From Akkermansia muciniphila (GTDB lineage: Bacteria > Verrucomicrobiota > Verrucomicrobiia > Verrucomicrobiales > Akkermansiaceae), in contig NZ_FXYA01000162.1 of the NCBI RefSeq assembly GCF_900184965.1, positions 1 to 64,000 of the forward strand: a stretch of 64,000 nt of DNA. Direction: 5' to 3'. Below the pieces are notes generated by a model. The model made no database searches and was not told where the DNA came from. It worked only from the letters and a program-made list of their open reading frames with translations. Below, piece after piece: positions 40,188 to 46,927 of this stretch. The translations under genes and the position numbers were made by a program. Position 1 is the stretch's first letter. Each line of letters opens with the position of its first letter.

Positions 40188-40637
40188 TCATGTTAATGAC
40201 GAAACAGGCTTTTTCTCCCAGGAGCAAATATCTCCTGGTTTTATTTGAAAAAGCGGATGGGGAAGGATAACGGCCGTTTGCCGCAACAGGGAATATTGCC
40301 GCGGGGACCTTTCCTTGAGCTTGTCCAGAAGATGAAGGAATTCGTATTCGAGCTGTTTCTCCGGAAGGAGAAGGGAAGGGGGCCGGTTTTCACAGGGAGA
40401 AATTTTGCTTAAATCAAAATGGTAGCCTCTGCGGATGGATTCGTCATGGACGCCTTTCAGGTAGAAATCCAGGACATGAATGGGGTTTCCCGTCTCCCGG
40501 AAGCGGAAGAGCTGGGGATGATGGATATAGCCTTTTGTCTGCCCCTGCAAAACTTTGCGTGCCAGGAGGCCTTCTCTCCACAGGGCAACCAGGCCGACAG
40601 CATCCAGGTAAGAGGGGTGGAGTGACCAGAGTCTCAT
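40188..40637 (-). CDS. Pyrimidine-dimer DNA glycosylase (endonuclease V-like) family protein
   Basis: A 149-residue protein beginning M-R-L-W-S-L-H-P-S-Y-L-D, the characteristic start of this family, followed by G-L-V-A-L-W-R-E (about 15-22), K-V-L-Q-G-Q-T-K-G-Y (about 28-37), H-H-P-Q-L and R-R-G-Y-H-F-D near 70. The T4 DenV-like members excise UV-induced pyrimidine dimers. The C-terminal segment, P-R-Q-Y onwards, is less conserved. It stands alone, with about 185 non-coding bp before the next gene. Role in UV repair is inferred from family membership; some members have not been tested. Confidence 0.75.
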   Translation of the reverse strand: MRLWSLHPSYLDAVGLVALWREGLLARKVLQGQTKGYIHHPQLFRFRETGNPIHVLDFYLKGVHDESIRRGYHFDLSKISPCENRPPSLLLPEKQLEYEFLHLLDKLKERSPRQYSLLRQTAVILPHPLFQIKPGDICSWEKKPVSSLT

Positions 40638-40823
40638 GCTTTTTGGACTCAGAAAGGCCGTATCTTGTTGCTTTGAATTGCGCAGCCGGAAAAAAGCCGG
40701 GGAAGTTTGGAGGGATGGGGCTGCTTTTATAGGGAAGGAGCCATCTGCTTTCCTGCCGGGTTTCTTATTTACCGGTCAGGCAGTTTTTACATAAGTATTG
40801 CCTGTTTGAGGCATTTGCCCCGG

Positions 40824-42245
40824 TCAGGCCAGGGATATTTCTCCGGGAATGCTGCCGGCCTCCGGTTCGGGAAAAGATGCGGAGCGGACGGGAATCGTTT
40901 CTACAGAGGAAGATTGTTCGGTTCTGGTGTTGATGGCTTCCAGAATCAGTTCCACCGTGCGCTCCAGGCCATAGTCGGACGTGTTGACGCACAAGTTGTA
41001 GAGGCGTGCATTGCCCAGTTCCTGCCCGGTGTAGTGCAGGCAGTGGGTGCGGCGGCGGGCGTCCATGATATCCATGGCCCGGGCTGCGCCGCCAGGTTTT
41101 ACCCCGTAGTTTTCAATAACGCGCTGCATGCGCGTGTTCCTGTCCGCATGAAGGAAAACACTGAACAGGTTGGGCCTCCCTTTCAGGATGAAGTTGGCGC
41201 AGCGGCCCACGATGACGCACGCCTGACCGGCCGTAATGTCCCGGATAACTTTGCTCTGGGCCAGGAAGGCGGCGTCTTCCGGAGGCAGTTCCTCCGCCGT
41301 GTAGGCGTAGTTCTGGGCGTAGAGTTCGTGCAGGAAGCGACTGGAAAGCTGTTGTTCGTGCTTGCGGATGTAGTCCGGAGTGAGGCCGCTCTGGGAGGCC
41401 GTGAGGTACACCAGTTCCGAGTCGTAAAATCGGATGCCCAGCTTTTCCGCCAGCATTTTCCCGATGGCATGGCCGCCGGAACCGTATTCCCGGTCAATGG
41501 AAATGACCAGAGGGGCGTCCGGAGCATAAACGGCTGTTTGCGCCAGCGAAAGAAGTTCGCCTGAGGCTCCGGGGTTTGCCAGCCGTTCCAGGAGCCTGTC
41601 CGGCCAGAAGACGTGTCTGTTGAAAAAACGGACGATCATTCCCACCAGGTCGGCGGCCACCACGGTTCCTTCCCGTATGCCCGTCAATCCGGGCAGGAAG
41701 ATGAGGGAACAGGCCAGGCCGATGCAGACGAGCGTGCAGTCCACCCCGGTTTTTACGGCGCCGAATTCCCATTTGAAGAGTTTGACGAAGGCCAGGCTCA
41801 TGCCTTCCGCGGCCAGAAGAACGGCATCTGCCTTAACCTGAAGAAAGACGCCGAACCCGATGACCACGCAGCTGAACAGGCAGAGAATAACGGACCACAG
41901 GTATCCGTCCGGTTCCAGAGGCGCCATGAGCCACATGGAAAAATCCGTCAGAATGCCGAAGATAAAAACAATGGGAATCTGGAGCAGATACGCCGGACGG
42001 AACTGTCTTTTCAGCAGGGCCGCCTGCACGGCCACAAAACTCAGATGCATGAGGATGGTGACGGTTCCCATGGTTAGCGGGAATGCCAGGCTGAGCACAT
42101 AGGGCGTGCAGGAGATGGGGGAGACTCCCAGGTCTGCCTTGGCGGACAGAGCGATGCCCAGAGACATGATGAAGAGGGCTGCAATCAGGACGGAGCCGCG
42201 CAGGACATGTTCTCCAAAGCTTCTCCGGACACGATAATCTTCCAT
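40824..42245 (-). CDS. YczE/YitT-type membrane protein fused to a cytidylate kinase-like domain
   Basis: A 473-residue product from the ATG at 42245 (MEDYRVRRSFGEHV). The first ~215 residues have about five membrane helices (for example G-S-V-L-I-A-A-L-F-I-M-S-L-G-I) in the DUF6198/YczE pattern with A-K-A-D-L-G-V-S-P-I. A cytoplasmic cytidylate kinase-like domain follows (about 245-440), starting V-I-S-I-D-R-E-Y-G-S-G-G-H-A-I-G-K, a P-loop-like motif in this family, and containing V-I-V-G-R-C-A-N-F-I-L. The final ~30 residues are low complexity. The fusion suggests a nucleotide-responsive transporter or regulator; the function is unknown. Confidence 0.78.
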   Translation of the reverse strand: MEDYRVRRSFGEHVLRGSVLIAALFIMSLGIALSAKADLGVSPISCTPYVLSLAFPLTMGTVTILMHLSFVAVQAALLKRQFRPAYLLQIPIVFIFGILTDFSMWLMAPLEPDGYLWSVILCLFSCVVIGFGVFLQVKADAVLLAAEGMSLAFVKLFKWEFGAVKTGVDCTLVCIGLACSLIFLPGLTGIREGTVVAADLVGMIVRFFNRHVFWPDRLLERLANPGASGELLSLAQTAVYAPDAPLVISIDREYGSGGHAIGKMLAEKLGIRFYDSELVYLTASQSGLTPDYIRKHEQQLSSRFLHELYAQNYAYTAEELPPEDAAFLAQSKVIRDITAGQACVIVGRCANFILKGRPNLFSVFLHADRNTRMQRVIENYGVKPGGAARAMDIMDARRRTHCLHYTGQELGNARLYNLCVNTSDYGLERTVELILEAINTRTEQSSSVETIPVRSASFPEPEAGSIPGEISLA

Positions 42246-42507
42246 GATGCCGGATGTTATCTTTTCTGCCAGCGTCAAGTCAAGGGTTCTGCGGAAATGA
42301 GGCGTTTTTCCTTTTTCGCTGTCCGCCGTTTCTGAAATTTTCCGCTGTGAACGGGCGGCCCTGGAGGAACGGCGTTCCGTCCTTACCGTTCTTTCAGAGA
42401 AAGCCCCGTTTCCCATTCCACTTTTTCATAGAGGCCGTCGGGGGCTCCCGGGCTTGTCAAAGGAAGGCTTTTTCCCTATGTTACCGGGACATTCCTTTTT
42501 CAAGTTT

Positions 42508-42903
42508 ATGTCCAAAAAGAAGGAGGCAAAGACAAATGCCATGCGTCTGCTGGATGCGCTGCATATCCCGTACAGGCATTATTCCTATGAATGCCGCGAG
42601 TTTGTGGATGCGCGGCATACGGCGGAAGCACTGAATCTGGCGGAGGAGAAGATGTACAAGACGCTGGTAACGGAGGGTGCTCCACGGCAGTATTACGTGT
42701 TCGTGATCCCCATAGGCGCGGAGCTTTCCTTGAAAAAGGCTGCCCGAACCGTGGGAGAGAAGGCTCTTTCCATGCTTCCGGTGAAGGATATTGCTGCCGT
42801 GACGGGGTATGTGCGCGGCGGCTGCACGGCTTTGGGGATGAAAAGGAAATACCCTGCTGTAATTGATGCCAGCGCGGAGGCCCTGCCGTGTGACCAACCA
42901 TAA
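42508..42903 (+). pseudogene. ybaK: ybaK 5' part, interrupted by a mobile element
   Basis: From the ATG at 42508 (MSKKKEAKTNAMRLLDAL) this encodes about 127 residues of a YbaK/EbsC Cys-tRNA(Pro) deacylase: E-K-M-Y-K-T-L near 48, G-Y-V-R-G-G-C-T-A-L-G-M-K-R near 104, and I-D-A-S-A-E near 121. It then runs into the element at 42889 and stops after P-C-D-Q-P at 42903. The missing end, starting E-M-V-V-S-G-G, is found beyond the element at 46014-46127. Joining 42888 to 46014 gives a full-length frame that aligns residue for residue with E. coli YbaK around the junction. The editing enzyme is presumably inactive here. Confidence 0.88.
42885..42888. repeat. Target-site duplication, left copy (GCCG)
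   Basis: GCCG directly abuts the left terminal repeat; the same four bases abut the right one at 46010-46013. One copy restores the ybaK frame. Confidence 0.65.
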
Positions 42904-42905
42904 AT
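42889..42905 (+). repeat. Left terminal inverted repeat
   Basis: TGTGACCAACCATAAAT matches the inverted right end (45993-46009) at 16 of 17 positions. If the 104-bp stretch between two copies of CCATAAATGC (42898-42907 and 43002-43011) is skipped, similarity to the right end continues for roughly 54 bp in total. Confidence 0.8.
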
Positions 42906-42907
42906 GC

Positions 42908-42952
42908 TTGAAAAGGGTTGAATTTGCTTGAAGAAGCTTGAAAGCGGTTGAA
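42908..42952 (+). repeat. Five TTGAA iterons at exact 10-bp spacing
   Basis: TTGAA starts at 42908, 42918, 42928, 42938 and 42948. The bases between vary (AAGGG, TTTGC, GAAGC, AGCGG), so the phase rather than the whole unit is conserved. One helical turn per unit suggests a protein-binding array just inside the left end. The right end has no such array. Confidence 0.7.
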
Positions 42953-43012
42953 AATACGTGCGTTTCAGGGGGAAATGGAAGGGTGGCGCAAGAAGTTACG
43001 CCCATAAATGCC

Positions 43013-43065
43013 CGTAAGGGTCAATTTTGAAAAATCGTAAGGGTCATTTGTCCCATGTGAGACAC
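43013..43065. repeat. Left subterminal repeats and palindrome
   Basis: CGTAAGGGTCA occurs at 43013-43023 and 43036-43046, 12 bp apart, followed directly by the imperfect palindrome TGTCCCATGTGAGACAC (43049-43065). The same arrangement, inverted, is at the right end. Confidence 0.75.
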
Positions 43066-43128
43066 TCCCGCCAGAGGTCCGCGCGTGTCTCGCAGAAGCC
43101 CGGCGAACCCTCCGCGGGCTGGCCGCGG

Positions 43129-43690
43129 TCAGGGGATGGGAACGCCCAGGCGGTCCGCGGCAATGCGGACATTATCCGGGGAAAGGTCGATGCCGTGGGC
43201 GATGTGTCCCAGGTCGCGGGCGGCAACAAGAGTCGTCCCGCTCCCCATGAAAGGGTCGAGGACGCGGGAACCGGGAGGAAGAACCGTCATCAGGTGGCGC
43301 ATGAGAGGAACAGGCTTGCCTGTGAGGTGCATCTTGTCGGACGGCTTGAGATAATGCCGGAAAACGCCAGCCGGAAACACGCGCGGGCGTTCCTGCTCCT
43401 TGCCGATGCTGCCGTGCGTGGCGATAAGGATAAACTCCGACTGGTTGCGGAACATGCCCTGGTGTGGGCGGCAAGCCTCTGTCTTGTCCCAGGTGACGAC
43501 GGCGCGCCATGTCCACCCCGCCACCTGTAAGGCGTCCGAGGTCAAGGGCAGTTGCCGCCAGTCTGAAAAGACCATCAGCCAGCCGCCGTGCCGGGTTATC
43601 CGCAAAGCCTCCTGCATCCACATGACAGACCACAAAAAATGGGTGCGCTGGTCCCTGGTGTCGTTATCAAAAGAAAGATACCTTGAGGAA
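43129..43690 (-). pseudogene. 5'-truncated phage-type DNA adenine/cytosine-N methyltransferase
   Basis: The first available start gives 168 residues (to 43635), but the homologous frame continues upstream to about 43690 with R-Y-L-S-F-D-N-D-T-R-D-Q-R. The protein has the phage methylase pattern D-W-R-Q-L-P-L-T-S-D-A-L, W-D-K-T-E, F-R-N-Q-S-E and the SAM-binding motif L-D-P-F-M-G-S-G-T-T. The catalytic D-P-P-Y motif, which in this class lies N-terminal to that region, is missing, so the enzyme should be inactive. The break coincides with the start of the oppositely oriented head-gene fragment, as expected for a deletion junction. Confidence 0.75.
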
Positions 43691-43916
43691 GACAGGTATT
43701 TCCGGGCGGGGGAAAAACCCGGCGGCGAAGGAACTGCTCGCCTCCCTGCCTGTCAATCCCGCATTCCGCCAGACCTACACGGCCCAGGACAACAAGGGGG
43801 ACGGGGCAAAAACCGGGAAAGCCCTGCTTGCCCAGCATGCCGCCATCACCGACCCGGCGGAACGCCTCGCCTTTTTCCGTGAACACGAAAAAGAGCTGAT
43901 TGCCGCCCGCGGCTAA
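43683..43916 (+). pseudogene. 3' fragment of a small phage head-region protein
   Basis: About 70 residues ending I-T-D-P-A-E-R-L-A-F-F-R-E-H-E-K-E-L, a pattern I associate with the small protein encoded just before major capsid genes in some phages. The only start is a TTG at 43683, in sequence shared with the end of the truncated methylase on the other strand, so this is probably the tail of a longer gene cut by the same junction. It lies 40 bp before the capsid-like start. The identification is tentative. Confidence 0.4.
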
Positions 43917-43956
43917 TCCCTCCCGCCAATCATCACCACACACTATATATAATAAG

Positions 43957-45912
43957 ATGCCAACAACAATTGATACCAAGTTAAACGACGATATTATCGT
44001 GTCCAAGGGATTGGAGGCGTTCAAGAATTCCCTGGCCCCCCTGGGGAAATTCTCCACCGACTACTCCAAAGAAGCCGTCAACAAAGGGGCAAGTCTGAAA
44101 GTCCCCTTAATTGGTTCTTTGACCGCTTCCGATGAAGAAAACGCCTACGAAAAGGAGACCGGAACCCTGGGGGCCGTGGAGGTCGTTTTGAATGGCTACG
44201 CCAAGGCTACCGTAGGTCTGACCGACCGCCAGTTCATGGAATCTTCCGCCGCCAGCCTGAACATTTTTGCCGGGCAAATGGGGGCCGCCGTCGCGACAAA
44301 AGTTATTGAGGGAGTGTTCGCCAAAATCACCAAGGCGAACTATCCCGCCACGCTGGCGGCGACCGCGGGCATGACCATGATGCAGCTGCTGACCCTGGCT
44401 CGCGCCAAATTCGGAGAATTGAAAGTACCTCTGACTAACCGCGTCTATTTCCCCTCGCCTTCCGCTTATACGGCCCTGGCCGAGGATTCCTCCGTTCAGG
44501 TGGCGTCCGCGCTGGCCTACGGCGGGACGGAGTACGTCCGCGACGGCGTCATTCCCCGCCTGCTGGGGTTTGATTTGGTGGAATCAACCGTTCTTCCGGC
44601 CAGTTCCGCCGCTCCCAACGGCTTTATCGTCCATCCCGCCGCGCTGGCCGTGACGGAGGATTTTTTCCATATCCCGGCGCACCAGTTGCTGTGGCGGTTG
44701 TTCCTCGTCCGGTACAACGCCAATTTGCCGCTGGACATCATTTCCGTGACGCAGGCCCTGGCGGACGGCAACCAGCTGGATGCCGTAGGAGGCAACGCCG
44801 GGCTGGCGGAAATCTACACCTTTACCACCACCGGAGCGTATTTTGAGCATTATCTCCGTACCCTGCGCGACAAGTCCCTCTTGCGGTCCATCATTGACGC
44901 CTCCGCCAAGTCCATGACGCAGGCTTTTGACAACCCGGAGGACGTAGCGGCCCTCCTGGACGCCGTGGAAACTCATATTTTCCAGATAAGGGAGCGGTCC
45001 AGGAGCCGCGCGGACGGCCCAGGGCTGGCCGCCCTCGTCCGGGAGGCCGTCACCAGCTTTGAACAATTCATTGCCAGCAAGGGGCGCATTCAGGGGCTTT
45101 CCACGGGTTTTGACCAGTTGGACCGCAAGAGCAACGGCCTCAAGCCGGGGGACATGTTCGTGATTGCGGCCCGCCCATCTATGGGGAAAACGTCTTTTTT
45201 GCTTAATATCATGGAGCATGTCGCGCTCAATGAGAAGAAGCCGACCCTGCTTTTTTCCTGCGAAATGCCCGCCGTCCAGATTGTGGAGCGTCTTCTTTTC
45301 GCCCGTTCCGGCGTCCGCCGCGGGGAGATTGTCCGGCGAGGCACGCTGACCCAATTAGAGATGCAGCATTTCAAGAGGGCCGTGGAGGACGTGGGGGCGG
45401 CCCAGCTGGTCATTGACGATACCGCGGCCATTTCCATCAACGAGCTACGGGCCAAGGCGCGCCGCGTCATGCGCGACCTGGGAGGACTGGCCGTCATTGG
45501 CGTGGACTACCTGCAACTCATGCGGTCCACGTCCAGACAGGCGGCCAACAGCCGGGAACGGGAAGTGGCGGAAATATCCGCGGGCCTGAAAGCCCTGGCT
45601 AAGGAACTCAAGGTTCCCGTCGTCGTGCTGGCCCAGCTGAACCGGGGACCGGAGACGCGCGCCGGGAAAGAAGCCGGGATTCCCCGCATGTCCGATTTGA
45701 GGGAATCCGGCTCCATCGAGCAGGACGCGGACATGATAGGCCTTCTTTACCGTTCCGACTACTACGCCGAGGACGAGGACCAGCGGCAACAACTGGCCGG
45801 ACAAGCTAATCTCCACCTGGCTAAAAACCGCAACGGCCCCACCGGGGACATTCCGCTCCGCTTTGAAGCGGAACTCATGCGTTTCTCCACCCGCGAGCCG
45901 GAAAAAAAATAG
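43957..45912 (+). CDS. In-frame chimera: phage major capsid-like protein joined to DnaB-type replicative helicase
   Basis: A 651-residue open frame from the ATG at 43957 (MPTTIDTKLNDDIIVS). Residues 1 to about 232 look like a phage coat protein (S-T-D-Y-S, L-T-D-R-Q-F-M-E-S, V-Y-F-P-S-P-S-A-Y, ending near G-F-I-V-H-P-A-A-L-A-V). From about residue 234, E-D-F-F-H-I-P-A-H-Q-L-L-W is the DnaB N-terminal domain, lacking its first ~40 residues. V-G-G-N-A-G-L-A-E-I-Y-T-F follows, then the RecA-like motor with Walker A R-P-S-M-G-K411-T, Walker B V-I-G-V-D-Y-L-Q-L and K-N-R-N-G-P-T-G-D. The helicase motifs look intact; the coat domain is truncated. The join is seamless. A functional product is possible but unproven; a deletion between two phage genes is the simplest origin. 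Confidence 0.8.
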   Translation: MPTTIDTKLNDDIIVSKGLEAFKNSLAPLGKFSTDYSKEAVNKGASLKVPLIGSLTASDEENAYEKETGTLGAVEVVLNGYAKATVGLTDRQFMESSAASLNIFAGQMGAAVATKVIEGVFAKITKANYPATLAATAGMTMMQLLTLARAKFGELKVPLTNRVYFPSPSAYTALAEDSSVQVASALAYGGTEYVRDGVIPRLLGFDLVESTVLPASSAAPNGFIVHPAALAVTEDFFHIPAHQLLWRLFLVRYNANLPLDIISVTQALADGNQLDAVGGNAGLAEIYTFTTTGAYFEHYLRTLRDKSLLRSIIDASAKSMTQAFDNPEDVAALLDAVETHIFQIRERSRSRADGPGLAALVREAVTSFEQFIASKGRIQGLSTGFDQLDRKSNGLKPGDMFVIAARPSMGKTSFLLNIMEHVALNEKKPTLLFSCEMPAVQIVERLLFARSGVRRGEIVRRGTLTQLEMQHFKRAVEDVGAAQLVIDDTAAISINELRAKARRVMRDLGGLAVIGVDYLQLMRSTSRQAANSREREVAEISAGLKALAKELKVPVVVLAQLNRGPETRAGKEAGIPRMSDLRESGSIEQDADMIGLLYRSDYYAEDEDQRQQLAGQANLHLAKNRNGPTGDIPLRFEAELMRFSTREPEKK

Positions 45913-45990
45913 TGTCCCATGTGGGACACTTGACCCTTTCTCTTTCCCCCCTCCTGACCCTTACGATTATTTAAGGATTCACCCTTACCG
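45912..45990. repeat. Right subterminal repeats and perfect palindrome
   Basis: GTGTCCCATGTGGGACAC (45912-45929) is an 8+2+8 palindrome starting at the last base of the chimera stop codon. Moving outward come TGACCCTT (45931), TGACCCTTACG (45955-45965) and TCACCCTTACCG (45979-45990), the inverted counterparts of the left-end CGTAAGGGTCA repeats. Confidence 0.75.
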
Positions 45991-45992
45991 TG

Positions 45993-46009
45993 ATTTATGG
46001 TTGGTCAAA
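45993..46009 (-). repeat. Right terminal inverted repeat
   Basis: ATTTATGGTTGGTCAAA is the inverted copy of the left end with one mismatch at the second base from the tip. Confidence 0.8.
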
Positions 46010-46127
46010 GCCGGAAATGGTGGTGAGCGGCGGACGCCTGGGGTGCCAGATTGAGTTGAATCCTGTGGATTTATGCCGCGCGGCGGAGGGTATTTTTGCG
46101 GATGTAGCGGATATTCCCGTTTCATGA
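46010..46127 (+). pseudogene. ybaK: ybaK 3' part beyond the element
   Basis: After the second GCCG, the frame P-E-M-V-V-S-G-G-R-L-G-C-Q-I-E-L-N-P-V-D-L continues to a TGA at 46127. This is the conserved C-terminal part of YbaK (compare the V-S-G-G-K-R-G and I-E-L motifs). It lacks its own start and is separated from the 5' part by the 3.1-kb element. Confidence 0.85.
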
Positions 46128-46435
46128 TGAACATCCCGGTTCCGGAAATGCGTAGAGAAGAGGGCAAAAAGCTTTTCCCGGAGGTCTTTTCTCTGTATTT
46201 TTTGTTGCGTTTCATCTTCCGTCGCCATGAGTAGCCGTTCTACATTCCCTCCCTGTCTGGTTCCGCTCCATGCTATTTCGGAAGATTCCGGCACGCCGGC
46301 GTCTCTTTTCAGGGGCAGAGGCTTTCGAATGCTGCACATTCAGGCAGGTTCTCCCTGTTCTTCCGTGCGGAATGGCTTTCTGCCGGACGAACATGCCGTT
46401 TTTTGGATGAATGAACGGATGGAGGACGCCGGCTT
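46128..46435. other. Gap after ybaK without a supported gene
   Basis: These 308 bp hold only weak short frames on both strands (for example a minus-strand frame starting near 46228 that would overlap the ybaK 3' end). I see no terminator with a convincing T tract. Confidence 0.4.
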
Positions 46436-46927
46436 ATGAGAAGAAAAGACAGGGAAGTAACCCGGCATGGGGATTTGCTGGGAATGATCGCCCGGTTTAA
46501 GGTGTGCCGCCTGGGGCTGTGGGACGGCAGGGAGGTGTATATAGTTCCTCTCAACTTCGGTTATGAAGAAAAAAATGGTTCCCTGAGCCTGTTTTTCCAC
46601 TGCGCCAGGGAAGGAAGGAAGCTGGATATCCTGCAAAACCGTCCGGAGGTTTCTTTTGAAATGGATGGGGATCATGTGTTGCTGGAGGGGGATATGCCGT
46701 GCCGGTACAGTTACGCCTACGGCTGCGTCATGGGGCGTGGCGTCGTCGAATTTCTCCGGGGGGATGAGGAAAAGGCGCATGCCCTGCGCCGCATCATGCT
46801 GCACCAGACGGGCAGGGATGCGGATTTTACCCCCGGCATGGTCCGTTCCGTATGTGTTCTGCGTCTTAAGGTGGAGGCCATCAGCGCCAAACTTCATGCG
46901 TGCCCGGAACCTCCTCCCTCCCGTTGA
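46436..46927 (+). CDS. Pyridoxamine 5'-phosphate oxidase-fold flavoprotein (NimA-like)
   Basis: A 163-residue protein starting M-R-R-K-D-R-E-V. It has the split-barrel pattern of the putative PNPOx family: V-C-R-L-G-L-W-D-G-R-E-V-Y-I-V-P-L-N-F-G-Y near 23-43, F-F-H-C-A-R-E-G-R-K-L-D near 53-64, and V-S-F-E-M-D-G near 72. Members bind FMN, and some confer nitroimidazole resistance by reducing the drug; the substrate here is unknown. Its TGA overlaps the ATG of the next gene (TGATG at 46925-46929), so translation of the two is coupled. Confidence 0.82.
   Translation: MRRKDREVTRHGDLLGMIARFKVCRLGLWDGREVYIVPLNFGYEEKNGSLSLFFHCAREGRKLDILQNRPEVSFEMDGDHVLLEGDMPCRYSYAYGCVMGRGVVEFLRGDEEKAHALRRIMLHQTGRDADFTPGMVRSVCVLRLKVEAISAKLHACPEPPPSR

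Larger units (their letters stand above)
42889..46009. mobile_element. 3.1-kb phage-derived, apparently non-autonomous element inserted in ybaK
   Basis: The limits are set by 17-bp terminal inverted repeats (TGTGACCAACCATAAAT at the left, TTTGACCAACCATAAAT read inward at the right, one mismatch), a GCCG duplication, and exact restoration of the ybaK frame when the element is removed. Both ends carry the same subterminal order: GTAAGGGTCA-type repeats and then a TGTCCCA-TGGGACA palindrome. The cargo is a truncated methyltransferase (minus), a fragment of a small head-region gene, and a capsid/DnaB chimera (plus). I find no transposase, integrase, tail, terminase or lysis gene. It is best explained as an internal-deletion derivative of a phage or phage-like transposable element that kept its ends. 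Active mobility is not shown. Confidence 0.75.

Noticed and set aside
42885-42890. A Mu-like 5-bp duplication with TG..CA ends
   Set aside because: The five bases flanking the TGACCAACC cores do not match on the two sides, whereas GCCG with 17-bp ends restores the ybaK frame exactly.
42908-42952. TTGAA repeats considered as a CRISPR array
   Set aside because: Units are 10 bp with a 5-bp conserved core; there are no long repeats, no spacers and no cas genes.
43596-44057. 153-residue minus-strand frame inside the element
   Set aside because: It is in a different frame from the methylase homology and antisense to the capsid start; no motif supports it.
45995-46439. Small frames on both strands after ybaK (a minus-strand 114-residue frame and a plus-strand 70-residue frame)
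   Set aside because: They overlap ybaK or each other, lack known motifs and do not look coding.
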